IMG/VR virus record: IMGVR_UViG_3300042991_000201
Location: 1-64,000 of that record
Strand: one strand, 5' to 3'
DNA: 64,000 nucleotides
DNA from: a virus
In this document: piece after piece, positions 1 to 8,162 of the stretch
Layout of the letters: each line of letters begins with the position of its first letter
Position numbering within the stretch: the stretch's first letter is position 1
Notes under the pieces: generated by a model
What the model was told of the DNA's origin: nothing
Seen by the model: the letters and a program-made list of their open reading frames with translations, nothing else
Database searches by the model: none
Position numbers and translations under genes: made by a program

Positions 1-615
1 AACAAGGCTTTTGAGAAGGGTAAGGAATTTGATGCAGGGACATATTCTATGTCAGCACAAAAATTCATGTCTCAAGAATTCTTCCGTGGACTTTCTGCTA
101 AATTGGCACAAAAGAACGCCATGCTGTATCTTGTGAGTCAGGAACGCGACAATGTAGGTGCTGGGATGTATGCCGCAAAAAATCGTCTTGGTGGTGGCAG
201 AGCAGTACAGTTCTATGAGAGTGTTCGCATATATAGCAAGAAAAAGCAGACTATTGAAAAGAACAAAAAAGCTATCGGCGTTGTGATTGGCATTGAAGCA
301 CAGAAAACTAGGCATCCTCGTCCTTTCCGCGAATGCCTCATCCCTATTATGTTTACTACAGGAGCAGATAATACTGGTGCCAATATAGATTATCTATTTG
401 ATCTTCGTTCCGACAAAACTGGGGAATTACTAAAAAAGGCAGATGCTATTACTTGGTCAGACGATACAGAGTCTATGGATAGAGACACGCTCATTACTTA
501 TGTGGAAGAGAATCGACTACGTGGCGAATTGATTCGTAAAGTCATTGCCAAATGGGAAGAAGAAGAAGCGGCTATTGTAGTTACTCGTCGGCCAAAGTAC
601 GAGGATGACGAATAA
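1..615 (+). CDS. RecA/UvsX-like recombinase, C-terminal part (5' truncated)
   Basis: The frame is open from base 1, so the gene starts upstream and its Walker A region is missing. The visible 204 residues include the RecA core end: an LYLVSQERDN strand, a GGGRAVQFYESVRI segment resembling the RecA L2/ssDNA-binding region, and a PFRECLIPIMF stretch matching the RecA 'PFREAEFDI' region. The tail is acidic, as in RecA proteins. Such proteins form ATP-dependent filaments on single-stranded DNA for strand exchange. The TAA overlaps the next ATG (TAATG), so the two are translationally coupled. It heads a recombination block with SbcC/SbcD-like genes. Whether it is closer to RecA or UvsX cannot be decided from this fragment. 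Confidence 0.85.
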   Translation, partial: NKAFEKGKEFDAGTYSMSAQKFMSQEFFRGLSAKLAQKNAMLYLVSQERDNVGAGMYAAKNRLGGGRAVQFYESVRIYSKKKQTIEKNKKAIGVVIGIEAQKTRHPRPFRECLIPIMFTTGADNTGANIDYLFDLRSDKTGELLKKADAITWSDDTESMDRDTLITYVEENRLRGELIRKVIAKWEEEEAAIVVTRRPKYEDDE

Positions 616-1007
616 TGGGCCGAGGTCAAAAAAAGAAAGACCCTGTACTTCCTGAGCATTGTCAAAATATAAAACAGTATGAATCATCAAAATTTTGGCA
701 TACCTATTCTTCCAACTTATTAGATAATAAAGAATGTGTATGTCATATTTGCGGTAGGAGAAGATGGAAATGGCTACCAAGAAAACAGCAGTGGAAACGT
801 GTTCTCAGATTTTCATGCCATCATGTTACATATAAACATGTCGGACATGAATTACCAGAAGACATAGTAACTCTTTGTAGTCTATGTCATACCACAGCCC
901 ACAAACTTGTACGCTATAGAGGCATATCTTCTATGTATAATAAATTGGCTGAGGTAGTAGATATTTATTTTCAGTATGAGGGTGCTAATACGTTTGTGCC
1001 ATGGTAG
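615..1007 (+). CDS. HNH-type zinc-binding protein
   Basis: A 130-residue basic protein with a compact HNH/zinc signature: CHIC near residue 44, an HH pair near residue 70, and CSLCHTTAH near residue 96. This order (CxxC, HH, CxxC, H) is that of HNH endonucleases of the McrA/homing type. Its ATG overlaps the stop of the recA-like gene, which argues for a resident repair function rather than a free-standing mobile gene. It could be a nuclease of the recombination block, such as a junction or flap nuclease, or a selfish homing enzyme; the first is favoured by the coupling. Confidence 0.7.
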   Translation: MGRGQKKKDPVLPEHCQNIKQYESSKFWHTYSSNLLDNKECVCHICGRRRWKWLPRKQQWKRVLRFSCHHVTYKHVGHELPEDIVTLCSLCHTTAHKLVRYRGISSMYNKLAEVVDIYFQYEGANTFVPW

Positions 1008-1016
1008 GAGGTACCT

Positions 1017-1529
1017 ATGTTAGTTCCAGCAATTAGATACAAAGACGAACTTGCAAAATTCCATAGGGATGTAATATATGGTAATCCGTTATATCAATAT
1101 TGGAATTACAGTTCTTATTGGAAAGAATACGATCCCCCATGTTCCGATGATTGGAGTAGTATATGTAGGGTTTCCATAGACAGCTCTAAAAAACTTTTGG
1201 GATACCTGTCTGCTCATGTTTCAAGATCAGATACGTCTGTATCTTCTATTAGTATGTATAAAATGAATTTAGATACTATCGGTTTTACATTTGTTCGTGA
1301 TTTAGAGAAGTTTATTACGTCCTTATTTGAAGAACATAGGATGAAGAAAATATCATTCAGTGTAGTCATAGGCAATCCCGCTGAAAGATTATATGATGCT
1401 GGAATTTCTAAATTTGGAGGAAGGGTAGTAGGTACTAAATTACAAGAAGTTATATTGACAGACGGCAATACCTATGATGTTAAATTGTACGAAATTCTTA
1501 CGTATTGTATAAGTAGGAGGTGTAAATGA
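1017..1529 (+). CDS. GNAT-like N-acetyltransferase fold protein
   Basis: 170 residues, start preceded by AGGAGG (GGTAGGAGGTACCT). The C-terminal half reads like a GNAT fold: a central LLGYLSAHVSR strand, then GNPAERLYDAGISKFGGR resembling the 'N..A..Y...GF...G' acetyl-CoA/substrate region, then a DG..YDV.LYEIL strand. Phage proteins of this type lie near replication genes; their substrate is generally unknown. The end overlaps the next start by 4 bp (ATGA). The assignment rests on pattern only and could be wrong. Confidence 0.5.
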   Translation: MLVPAIRYKDELAKFHRDVIYGNPLYQYWNYSSYWKEYDPPCSDDWSSICRVSIDSSKKLLGYLSAHVSRSDTSVSSISMYKMNLDTIGFTFVRDLEKFITSLFEEHRMKKISFSVVIGNPAERLYDAGISKFGGRVVGTKLQEVILTDGNTYDVKLYEILTYCISRRCK

Positions 1530-2590
1530 TAAAGACACTGGAGATTAAGAATTTCCAGTCCCACAAAGATACTGTTATAGAGTTTCATCCCGGTGTGAAC
1601 GTAATTCAAGGTTCTTCAAGGAATGGCAAGTCTGCCATCTTGAGGGCTTTGAATTATGTCATAAATAATAAACCATCCGGGATGAGGCACATATCCTTTT
1701 GGGCAAAGGAAAAAACAAAGATACTTGACCCTTGTAAAGTATCCATAACCTTCGGGGAAGGGCATACCGTATCCCGTATTCGTGGAGACATAAACGGATA
1801 CCAGATTGATGATGGAAAGCCCCTAGAGGCTATAGAACAATCTGTCCCTGATGCCGTTTCTCAGCTCTGCAACTTCTCTGAGATTAACATACAGAAGCAG
1901 ATGGATGCTCCATTCCTTCTAGCTACTTCTTCAGGGGAAGTATCCAAATTCTTCAACCGTGTCTTGCGGTTGGAAGATGCCGATGAATACCAGAGTCTTG
2001 TGGAAGGCAAACGTCGTAAGTGCAATGCAGATGTGAAGGCTGTGGAAGAGATTATCCCCTCCCTCCAGAAAGAGCTGGCAGAGTATTCATGGATAGAAGA
2101 AGCGGAATACATCCTATCCAAGATTGTCATACAGGAAGCGGTTGTACAAGGACTTGAAACACAGAATTCCAAGATACGTATTGCCATATCTGATATGGAT
2201 GATCTGGAATCCAAGTTGGAACGATATGCTGTGATAGGACAGGCAGAGGAGATTTGTACACAGATACTATTGTGTTTGGAGGAAGTCAAATCACTTAGGG
2301 TACAGACTGATGCTTTGGCTAGTGCGTGTGAAAAACTCACACAGTACAATAGTGTCTGTGAGCAAGGGTTGAAGATTTCAGGGGCAGAAAAGCTCATTGC
2401 CAAACTAGAAGTTGCTCTGGAATATATTATAGGGCTTGAGAGTGATATGGAAGCTCTTAGGGCTGCTATAGCTAAAGAATGTACTTTGGTAGTTCATATA
2501 AAGATGTATGAAGAGGATATAGCAAAACTTGAGAAAAGTTTACCTGCTGTCTGTCCTCTTTGTGGAAAGGAGCTAAATAAATGTATTTAG
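1526..2590 (+). CDS. SbcC/Rad50-like ATPase, N-terminal half ending at the zinc hook
   Basis: 354 residues. Residues 1-60 carry the Rad50/SbcC N-terminal lobe with Walker A GSSRNGKS (29-36). Residues about 170-335 are heptad-rich coiled coil. The protein ends with CPLCGKEL, giving a CxxC (Cys343, Cys346) like the Rad50 zinc-hook apex, eight residues before the stop. A normal SbcC continues through a returning coil and a C-terminal lobe with signature and Walker B; here those lie in a separate gene 4.7 kb downstream (7273-7905). Expected role: the ATPase partner of the SbcD-like nuclease at 3291, clearing DNA ends and hairpins during replication and recombination. The stop overlaps the next start. 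Confidence 0.85.
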   Translation: MIKTLEIKNFQSHKDTVIEFHPGVNVIQGSSRNGKSAILRALNYVINNKPSGMRHISFWAKEKTKILDPCKVSITFGEGHTVSRIRGDINGYQIDDGKPLEAIEQSVPDAVSQLCNFSEINIQKQMDAPFLLATSSGEVSKFFNRVLRLEDADEYQSLVEGKRRKCNADVKAVEEIIPSLQKELAEYSWIEEAEYILSKIVIQEAVVQGLETQNSKIRIAISDMDDLESKLERYAVIGQAEEICTQILLCLEEVKSLRVQTDALASACEKLTQYNSVCEQGLKISGAEKLIAKLEVALEYIIGLESDMEALRAAIAKECTLVVHIKMYEEDIAKLEKSLPAVCPLCGKELNKCI

Positions 2591-3291
2591 CAATTAACGC
2601 ATCGCAACAAGAGCCCCCTAGCATTATCCACGATGAATTGTGTATTCGTATGGGGAAGCGCATACCCTTTGGACTCATGGCCGCTATAGGACTTGAAACT
2701 GTGTTTGTTGGTGGTAACTCCTGTAACCGGGATACCCCTAACGATATAGATATGTTTCCTGTGGGAGAATATGACTTCAGACTATTGGATGCAACGTGTG
2801 CCGAACAGAATATAGAAATTCTAAGTAAGACTTCCAACGCTCTTACCATATCTTATCGTGGATTGGTGGTACAGTTCTGTAATTTTCATCACCCCAATCT
2901 TAAAACTCTAGTGGAGTCATTTGACTTCGCTCATATCCAGATTGGAGTACTTGCAGATAGCTCCGATAACAGCATCCTGAGTTCCTATGTTTCCCCTGCT
3001 TGGACGAAGTATCATCTTTTGCAGTCAACGGCTTATATAGGATCAAAGTACCCTGTATCCAGTCTCATACGTTCATACAAATACGTCAAGCGGGGAGACT
3101 TTAGTGGCAAGTCTTATCTTTTCTCTGTTATGGCTATACTAGCTGACATAGTAGAACGGGGATTTGAAAACTACAAGGATTTTAAGGATCAGTTGGATGC
3201 TGTGGATTTGGGGCTTCTTCCAGAAGAGTATTCAGCATTTGATCGTAGTGAGCTTCTGAGATTCTTCAATGCTCTAAGGAAGGACAAATAA
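2581..3291 (+). CDS. Nucleotidyltransferase-fold protein
   Basis: 236 residues. Near residue 38 there is VFVGGNSCNRDTPNDIDMF, matching the Pol-beta-type nucleotidyltransferase pattern (GG/GS, about ten residues, then DxD). Such enzymes add NMP to RNA, protein or small molecules; the target cannot be told here. It overlaps the SbcC-N gene by 10 bp and the SbcD-like gene by 1 bp, so it is embedded in that operon. With the downstream RNA ligase it could belong to an RNA end-repair set, or be an MNT-like AMP-transferase. The fold is moderately supported; the function is open. Confidence 0.6.
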   Translation: MYLAINASQQEPPSIIHDELCIRMGKRIPFGLMAAIGLETVFVGGNSCNRDTPNDIDMFPVGEYDFRLLDATCAEQNIEILSKTSNALTISYRGLVVQFCNFHHPNLKTLVESFDFAHIQIGVLADSSDNSILSSYVSPAWTKYHLLQSTAYIGSKYPVSSLIRSYKYVKRGDFSGKSYLFSVMAILADIVERGFENYKDFKDQLDAVDLGLLPEEYSAFDRSELLRFFNALRKDK

Positions 3292-4238
3292 TGTCTCGAT
3301 ACATAGTAACAGCAGACAATCACTTACGGTTTGATCCTCCTATATGCCGTCTCGATGACGATTGGCTTGCTTTTCAGCAGAAAGCTCTCCTTGACATAGT
3401 AAGCAAGGCCAATGAGTATGAATGTGATCTGATAATTGTAGGTGATCTTTTTGATTCGTATGCAGTTCATTCTGTTATAGTCTCCATGTTTATAGACTCT
3501 ATGTCTGCGCTTCTTGGTCGATGCCACATCATAGGAGGTAATCATACTCTCAAGTATCACCGTGAAGAAAACATAAGTGAATCCTCTATCGGCATCATCA
3601 AAGCCATTGCTGGAGATAACACAGGGAAGATTAGGTATTACACTTGTCAAGAAGAAAGTATAGAGGGGCGCTTTGAACATTCCTATCGACTGGATGATGA
3701 TATTACTCTTGTGCATACTCTTGTATTTCCCAACGAAGATGCCATTCCTTTTGGAGCTAAGGGGGTAGCACCTGAATATCTCTTAGAGAAGTTTGACACT
3801 CCGTGGATATTCACTGGAGACATGCACCACAACTTTGTCTATGAAAATGGGGGGCGTAGAGTTATCAATCCCGGATGTATGGCCATCCAGAATGCAGATG
3901 AGCTTGACTATATTCCCGGTGTATACTATGTAGATACGGGGGATAAGATTGATGTGTCTACGTTGGCAGATAAACATAAGCCGGTCTATCGTATTTCAAA
4001 TTTCGAGATTGCCTTCATCCCTATATTCAATGATACCACTATGGTGACACGAAACCACCTTGAGCGGAATCAGAAGCGGGATGCTAGGATGGAAGCATTT
4101 GTAGAATTGATTCAGCTTGGTAGGAATGTGAAGCTGTCGTTTATGGACAACCTTGCAGAAACTCTCAAAAAAACCTTGACAAGTGAAGAAGTTGATAGTA
4201 TATTTGATGAACTCAAGGAGGAATCACATGGCGTTTAG
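3291..4238 (+). CDS. SbcD/Mre11-like metallophosphoesterase nuclease
   Basis: 315 residues with calcineurin-like motifs in order: TADNHLR (D9, H11), VGDLFDSY (GDxxD near 51-55), GGNHTLKYH (GNH near 83-85) and TGDMHHN near residue 180. These bind the two metals of the Mre11/SbcD family. The C-terminal part is probably the capping or SbcC-binding region. The start lies in a TAATG overlap with the gene before. Together with the two SbcC halves it would make an SbcCD-type exo/endonuclease. The usual D of GNHD is T here, a variation near the active site worth noting. Confidence 0.85.
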   Translation: MSRYIVTADNHLRFDPPICRLDDDWLAFQQKALLDIVSKANEYECDLIIVGDLFDSYAVHSVIVSMFIDSMSALLGRCHIIGGNHTLKYHREENISESSIGIIKAIAGDNTGKIRYYTCQEESIEGRFEHSYRLDDDITLVHTLVFPNEDAIPFGAKGVAPEYLLEKFDTPWIFTGDMHHNFVYENGGRRVINPGCMAIQNADELDYIPGVYYVDTGDKIDVSTLADKHKPVYRISNFEIAFIPIFNDTTMVTRNHLERNQKRDARMEAFVELIQLGRNVKLSFMDNLAETLKKTLTSEEVDSIFDELKEESHGV

Positions 4239-4554
4239 AGTACGGATTGAAGATACGGAATTCAATATGCATGAGTTTATGGTCAATGATACAGACAGTA
4301 TTCAGGCATCTCTTAATTGTGATGGTCGGTTCAAGCCTATAGAACCAGATATTCCAGATTTGGAGATGGTAAAAGAAACGATTAAATATGAGGGCTGGAC
4401 TGCGGATGATCTAGGTCTTATCCTTGATGAGAAAGATATTGATGATTTTGATATGGACACGATATATGAATACATCATGGATAGAGACCATCGACGCAGA
4501 AAATTCATCAATAAGATGGAAGATGATGGCTATATCCCTACAAAGGAGGCATAA
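4228..4554 (+). CDS. Acidic hypothetical protein
   Basis: 108 residues, strongly acidic. The start chosen is the ATG with AAGGAGG eight bases upstream; a longer frame from 4183 has no comparable site. It overlaps the end of the SbcD-like gene by 11 bp. The second half has many Asp/Glu (for example LDEKDIDDFDMDTIYEYIMD). No family recognised. As a small acidic protein inside the SbcCD/ligase operon it could be a regulatory subunit or DNA mimic, but nothing shows this directly. Confidence 0.7.
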   Translation: MAFRVRIEDTEFNMHEFMVNDTDSIQASLNCDGRFKPIEPDIPDLEMVKETIKYEGWTADDLGLILDEKDIDDFDMDTIYEYIMDRDHRRRKFINKMEDDGYIPTKEA

Positions 4555-4555
4555 G

Positions 4556-4711
4556 ATGGAGAAAACTTCAATCACTAAATTCATTTCCGATGGTATTTCA
4601 GGATTTCTTGCTGGTGTACTTCTACTTGGAATGACAGCAGGGGCTCTCTGGTTCAGTCTTTGGAGCATACAAGGGCTTATTGATAAGATCACTTCTATTC
4701 TAGCGAGGTAG
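4556..4711 (+). CDS. Small single-span membrane protein
   Basis: 51 residues; ATG preceded by AAGGAGGCATAAG. Residues about 16-40 form one hydrophobic span (FLAGVLLLGMTAGALWFSL) flanked by short polar ends. It directly follows the acidic protein gene and precedes the RNA ligase gene by 4 bp. No family recognised; it is placed in the operon by spacing and ribosome site alone. A membrane protein amid repair genes is unusual. Confidence 0.65.
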   Translation: MEKTSITKFISDGISGFLAGVLLLGMTAGALWFSLWSIQGLIDKITSILAR

Positions 4712-4715
4712 GAAT

Positions 4716-7046
4716 ATGGAAAACAACAAAGCATTTGTAGCCATATTGAAACACATTACACCAATAGAAGGTGCTGATAAAATCGTGCAAGCCCAAGTGT
4801 ATCTCAATGGTGTACCTATTACTCAAGTTATAGTCGGAGTAAATACCAAGGAAGATACTCCTGTTGTTTACTTTGATAGCAATGTATGTCTATCTGACAG
4901 ACTCGTTACGGACTATCCTGACCTTGCTACCTATCTTGCCAAAGATAATCGTGTGCGATGTATCAAATTACGTGGGGTAGTGTCTAATGGATTGTGCATA
5001 GATATTGTCAAATTTGCAAAGTACACTGCCGTAGAGATGCCTGAAGGTTACGCTTTTGACAAATTAGGGGATGTAGAGATTTGTCACAAGTTCATCCCCC
5101 TGAAGCTGGAGCCTACTGTGAAACATAAGAATCGGGAACGGAAAGCCAAAAAGCCTTCTCGTATCATTCCAGAGATGTTTCACTTTCATATCGATACGGA
5201 ACAGCTTCCAAGGAATATGCACAAACTTCATATTGATGATGTAGTATCTATTAGCAGAAAATACCATGGATGCTTCACGGGTAGAACACTGGTATCTATG
5301 GGAGACGGGACTAAAAAGAGAATAAAGGATATTGTCGTTGGGGATAGTATATTGGGATGCACAGAAGAAGGTGGAGTTGTACTTAGTAAAGTATTGAATA
5401 CTTTTATGAATGGGACTACTGACAAGTGGTATCGTATTAAATATAGAGGGAGAAAAATTCTACATGCCACAGGAACTCATCGCATATATACTCAACGTGG
5501 TTATGTAGAAGTACAAGACCTTACCCCACAGGATAAGATAATATATCCTACAACAGTTCCAATCCTAGATATAGATGCAAAGTCTGTGCTACTAGGTAAA
5601 GCATTGGGAGACGGATGCCTTCAGTCAAACGCAGACTCTTTAATGCTTCAGGTATCTCATAAAAATGACCATGAGCAATATTTAGATTATTGCATCTCTC
5701 TTCTACATCCTATTGACTGTGGTAGTAGTAAGACACACAAGACTTCCGGGTATGGCACAGATATGATTCGCTGGCATAGCTCACAAACACACGCAATAAA
5801 CCATACTTTGAAAGCCTATCTGTCAGATAAGAAGTTTAAGATAACTGAGGCACTTGTTAATGATTTAACCCCGCTCGCTTTAGCTATTTGGTACATGGAC
5901 GATGGTAGTTTAATACATTCCGAGTTACAACAGGATCGTGCTGGGCTTGCTATTTGCTCTTTTGGCCCAGAAGTATATCCCATCATAGGCAGAGCTTTAG
6001 CTCAGTATGGTATAGAAAATGTGACTTTCTATACTTCGCATAATAAGGGCAATCCCAAAGCACATTCCCGTATTCGATTTAATTTGGATGCCGCTTGTAA
6101 GCTATTTGAGTTAATAAAGGAGTATATACCTCCATGTATGCAATACAAACTTCCAGTAGAGTACAGAGGATACTATAAGTCTCCTACTATACGTACATCT
6201 ATAGAATATGAGCAAATACTGGTTCCTTATTCTGTTGTTTCTGTAGAACAGGTAATTGCAGATGGATACACGGGGAATGGTAAGTATGACATAGAGACTG
6301 AGACTCACAACTATATTGCAAATGGAATTGTAGTGCATAACTGTTCTGCCATTACTAGCCATACGCAGGTCAAGAAATCTCTATCTATATTTGAAAAAGT
6401 TTTGAAGGTTTTCAAGTTTCCCGTGGGGGATAGGGAATGGACATACTTGTATGCAAGTCGTAGCGTAGTGAAAAATGACGCTGTATCTACAGGATTTTAC
6501 AAGTATGATTTATGGACGGAGACAGGTAAGAAGTATTTTGATGGTAAACTGCATAAGGGCGAGACAGTATACTATGAAATTATTGGATATATCCCCGGTA
6601 CCAAGAGTTTTATCCAGAAGAACTACGATTATGCTAACCTTCCCGGAGATTGTTCCATTGTTGTGTATCGTATCACTTCCACTAATACTGACGGGGTAGT
6701 GTATGAATATTCTTGGGCGGCTATAAAAGACCGCTGTAAAGAGTTGGGTGTTCATATGGTACAAGAATATTATTACGGAACTATTCGTTCTCTACTCTTT
6801 GGATATTCTATAAGACCGAATCCAGAGTGGAATGCTGATCTACTTGCCCTACTTCAAAAGCGATACCTTGAACGAGATTGCCCCGACAATCTTTGCAAGA
6901 AGATGCCTGATGAAGGTATTGTACTTAGGGTAGAGGCAAAAGACATTCAGGTATACAAGTATAAGAGTGAAAAATTTTTGACTCAGGAATCTAAAGCCAA
7001 GGAAGATGAAGTTCCAGATATTGAAGAACAGGAAGGAGTACTCTAA
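4716..7046 (+). CDS. RNA ligase (DRB0094/Rnl2-like) interrupted by an intein
   Basis: 776-residue precursor. Residues 1-125 look like the N-terminal OB-type domain of DRB0094-family (Deinococcus Rnl5-like) RNA ligases (LKHITPIEGADKI...). The nucleotidyl-lysine motif KYHG (KxHG) is at 182-185 and is followed at once by an intein (186-542). After excision the 419-residue enzyme reads KYHG-CSAITS. The C-extein carries the rest of the adenylyltransferase domain. RNA ligases of this family seal nicks in RNA or RNA/DNA duplexes through a lysine-AMP intermediate. In phages such enzymes can repair RNA cut by host defence nucleases; that role is inferred. The start follows GAGGTAGGAAT; the stop overlaps the next start (TAATG). 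Confidence 0.8.
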   Translation: MENNKAFVAILKHITPIEGADKIVQAQVYLNGVPITQVIVGVNTKEDTPVVYFDSNVCLSDRLVTDYPDLATYLAKDNRVRCIKLRGVVSNGLCIDIVKFAKYTAVEMPEGYAFDKLGDVEICHKFIPLKLEPTVKHKNRERKAKKPSRIIPEMFHFHIDTEQLPRNMHKLHIDDVVSISRKYHGCFTGRTLVSMGDGTKKRIKDIVVGDSILGCTEEGGVVLSKVLNTFMNGTTDKWYRIKYRGRKILHATGTHRIYTQRGYVEVQDLTPQDKIIYPTTVPILDIDAKSVLLGKALGDGCLQSNADSLMLQVSHKNDHEQYLDYCISLLHPIDCGSSKTHKTSGYGTDMIRWHSSQTHAINHTLKAYLSDKKFKITEALVNDLTPLALAIWYMDDGSLIHSELQQDRAGLAICSFGPEVYPIIGRALAQYGIENVTFYTSHNKGNPKAHSRIRFNLDAACKLFELIKEYIPPCMQYKLPVEYRGYYKSPTIRTSIEYEQILVPYSVVSVEQVIADGYTGNGKYDIETETHNYIANGIVVHNCSAITSHTQVKKSLSIFEKVLKVFKFPVGDREWTYLYASRSVVKNDAVSTGFYKYDLWTETGKKYFDGKLHKGETVYYEIIGYIPGTKSFIQKNYDYANLPGDCSIVVYRITSTNTDGVVYEYSWAAIKDRCKELGVHMVQEYYYGTIRSLLFGYSIRPNPEWNADLLALLQKRYLERDCPDNLCKKMPDEGIVLRVEAKDIQVYKYKSEKFLTQESKAKEDEVPDIEEQEGVL
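5271..6341 (+). mobile_element. Intein with LAGLIDADG homing endonuclease
   Basis: 357 residues within the RNA ligase. It starts with Cys (CFTGRTLV, block A) and has block B-like HATGTHRIY. Two LAGLIDADG helices follow (LLGKALGDGCL near intein residue 107 and LALAIWYMDDGSL near 205). It ends with a block F/G stretch finishing VVHN, and the next extein residue is Cys. All features of a class 1 self-splicing, probably still mobile intein are present. Splicing restores the ligase active site, because insertion is directly after the KxHG motif. Confidence 0.93.
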
Positions 7047-7288
7047 TGGATGCACGAGAATTTGAGACTATCAAGAATAAGGTATCTATCCTCAAGGAGA
7101 AGTTCACCAAGGCCCAAGGTGCTTTGGAGACTCTTCGTGAAACCAATTTGAAGGACTTCGGTACGAACGATGTTGCTGATATGCATAAAATGGTGAAAGA
7201 CAATGATACCGTCATCCTTCAGGTAGAAGCCAAGATAGATAGTTTGTACGAGGAATTGAAAGGACTCACAAATTGGAATCTGCTGTAG
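7046..7288 (+). CDS. Coiled-coil protein, probable SbcC hook-to-lobe coil segment
   Basis: 80 residues, almost wholly heptad-like (FETIKNKVSILKEKFTKAQGALETL), beginning in a TAATG overlap with the RNA ligase gene. It precedes the SbcC C-terminal lobe gene and overlaps it by 16 bp in the -1 frame. In a continuous SbcC this segment would be the coil returning from the zinc hook to the ATPase head. It could be a separate subunit, or the N-terminus of the next protein if a frameshift joins them; no clear slippery heptamer was seen at the overlap. Confidence 0.7.
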   Translation: MDAREFETIKNKVSILKEKFTKAQGALETLRETNLKDFGTNDVADMHKMVKDNDTVILQVEAKIDSLYEELKGLTNWNLL

Positions 7289-7905
7289 CTTTTCAGTCTC
7301 GTATAGACAGGGCTAAGGGAATGCGCTCCACAATATCCCGCAAGCTGGAGGAGGCAGAGACGAAAAAAGCTCTGCTCCTCAAGCGACAGATTGCTGTGGA
7401 ATTCGCACAAGCCATTATTCAACAAGTTGCACGTGAAACACAAGAGTCTGTACGTGTTCACTTAGAGGACATTGTGCAGAAGTGTCTTGACACTGTATTC
7501 CCTGATGAATACACATTCAAAATGGACTTTGCAATCTCTCGTGGTAAGACGGAGATTAAACTGCAATTCTTTGTGGATGGGGAAGAGACAGACCCAATGG
7601 AAGCAGAAGGTGGGGGGCTTGTAGACATAGCCGCCCTTGGACTTCGCATAGCTTCTTGGACTCTCTCTGGTACGAGGAATACCATGATCTTTGATGAGAA
7701 TATGAAGTTCTTGTCTAAAGACTTGCAACCACGGGGGGCAGAAGTAATCAAGGAGCTATCAAAGGGACTTGGACTACAATTTATCTTTGCCTCACATAGT
7801 CCAGACATTCTTGCTGTAGCTGATAAGATTATCGAAGTGAAGATTGCTAAAGAGATAATCAATGGCAAGGAATATCGAGTATCCAAAGTATCCATAGGAG
7901 AGTAA
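7273..7905 (+). CDS. SbcC/Rad50-like ATPase, C-terminal half
   Basis: 210 residues from a TTG start with AAAGGA about eight bases upstream; an ATG at 7321 is the alternative. Residues 1-70 are coiled coil. Residues 110-128 (EAEGGGLVDIAALGLRIAS) match the ABC signature helix region, TMIFDEN (137-143) is Walker B with the catalytic Glu, and FASHSPDI near 175 is the switch His. It lacks Walker A, which sits in the gene at 1526. The two products should assemble into composite ATP sites, with the nuclease at 3291 as partner. Confidence 0.83.
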   Translation: MESAVAFQSRIDRAKGMRSTISRKLEEAETKKALLLKRQIAVEFAQAIIQQVARETQESVRVHLEDIVQKCLDTVFPDEYTFKMDFAISRGKTEIKLQFFVDGEETDPMEAEGGGLVDIAALGLRIASWTLSGTRNTMIFDENMKFLSKDLQPRGAEVIKELSKGLGLQFIFASHSPDILAVADKIIEVKIAKEIINGKEYRVSKVSIGE

Positions 7906-7906
7906 C

Positions 7907-8113
7907 ATGAAGAGTATACTGGACAAGTTAGAAGGGGAGATATTTCCTTTCCCAAAACTAATGGAGACAGATGAAGGATTGATAGTGCTTATGCTATATG
8001 ATGGTCACGGAACTGTGGTACATTCCGATGTTGAATATTCAATGGGGCAGTATAGTGTATGGGATTTAGGATTATTCAAAGAATACAAGGGTTCTATAAC
8101 TCTACGGAATTGA
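7907..8113 (+). CDS. Hypothetical protein
   Basis: 68 residues, the last rightward gene before the convergent terminator. The ATG follows GGAGAGTAAC and sits one base after the SbcC-C stop. The composition is soluble and slightly acidic, with repeated GHGTVVHSD / SMGQYSVWD strands that could be a small beta domain. No family recognised. Confidence 0.6.
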   Translation: MKSILDKLEGEIFPFPKLMETDEGLIVLMLYDGHGTVVHSDVEYSMGQYSVWDLGLFKEYKGSITLRN

Positions 8114-8120
8114 GGAATAT

Positions 8121-8157
8121 AATAGCCGGTGAGATTCATCAAGTTTCACCGGCTATT
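8121..8157. terminator. Bidirectional terminator hairpin between convergent operons
   Basis: A perfect 12-bp inverted repeat (AATAGCCGGTGA at 8121-8132, TCACCGGCTATT at 8146-8157) with a 13-base loop lies between the rightward repair block and the leftward late block. U-tracts on either side are weak, so it may act mainly by its strong GC stem. Confidence 0.75.
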
Positions 8158-8162
8158 GTACT

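Noticed and set aside
7259-7288. Programmed frameshift joining the coil gene and SbcC C-lobe
   Set aside because: No X_XXY_YYZ heptamer or stable downstream hairpin at the overlap; a TTG start with an AAAGGA site is present.
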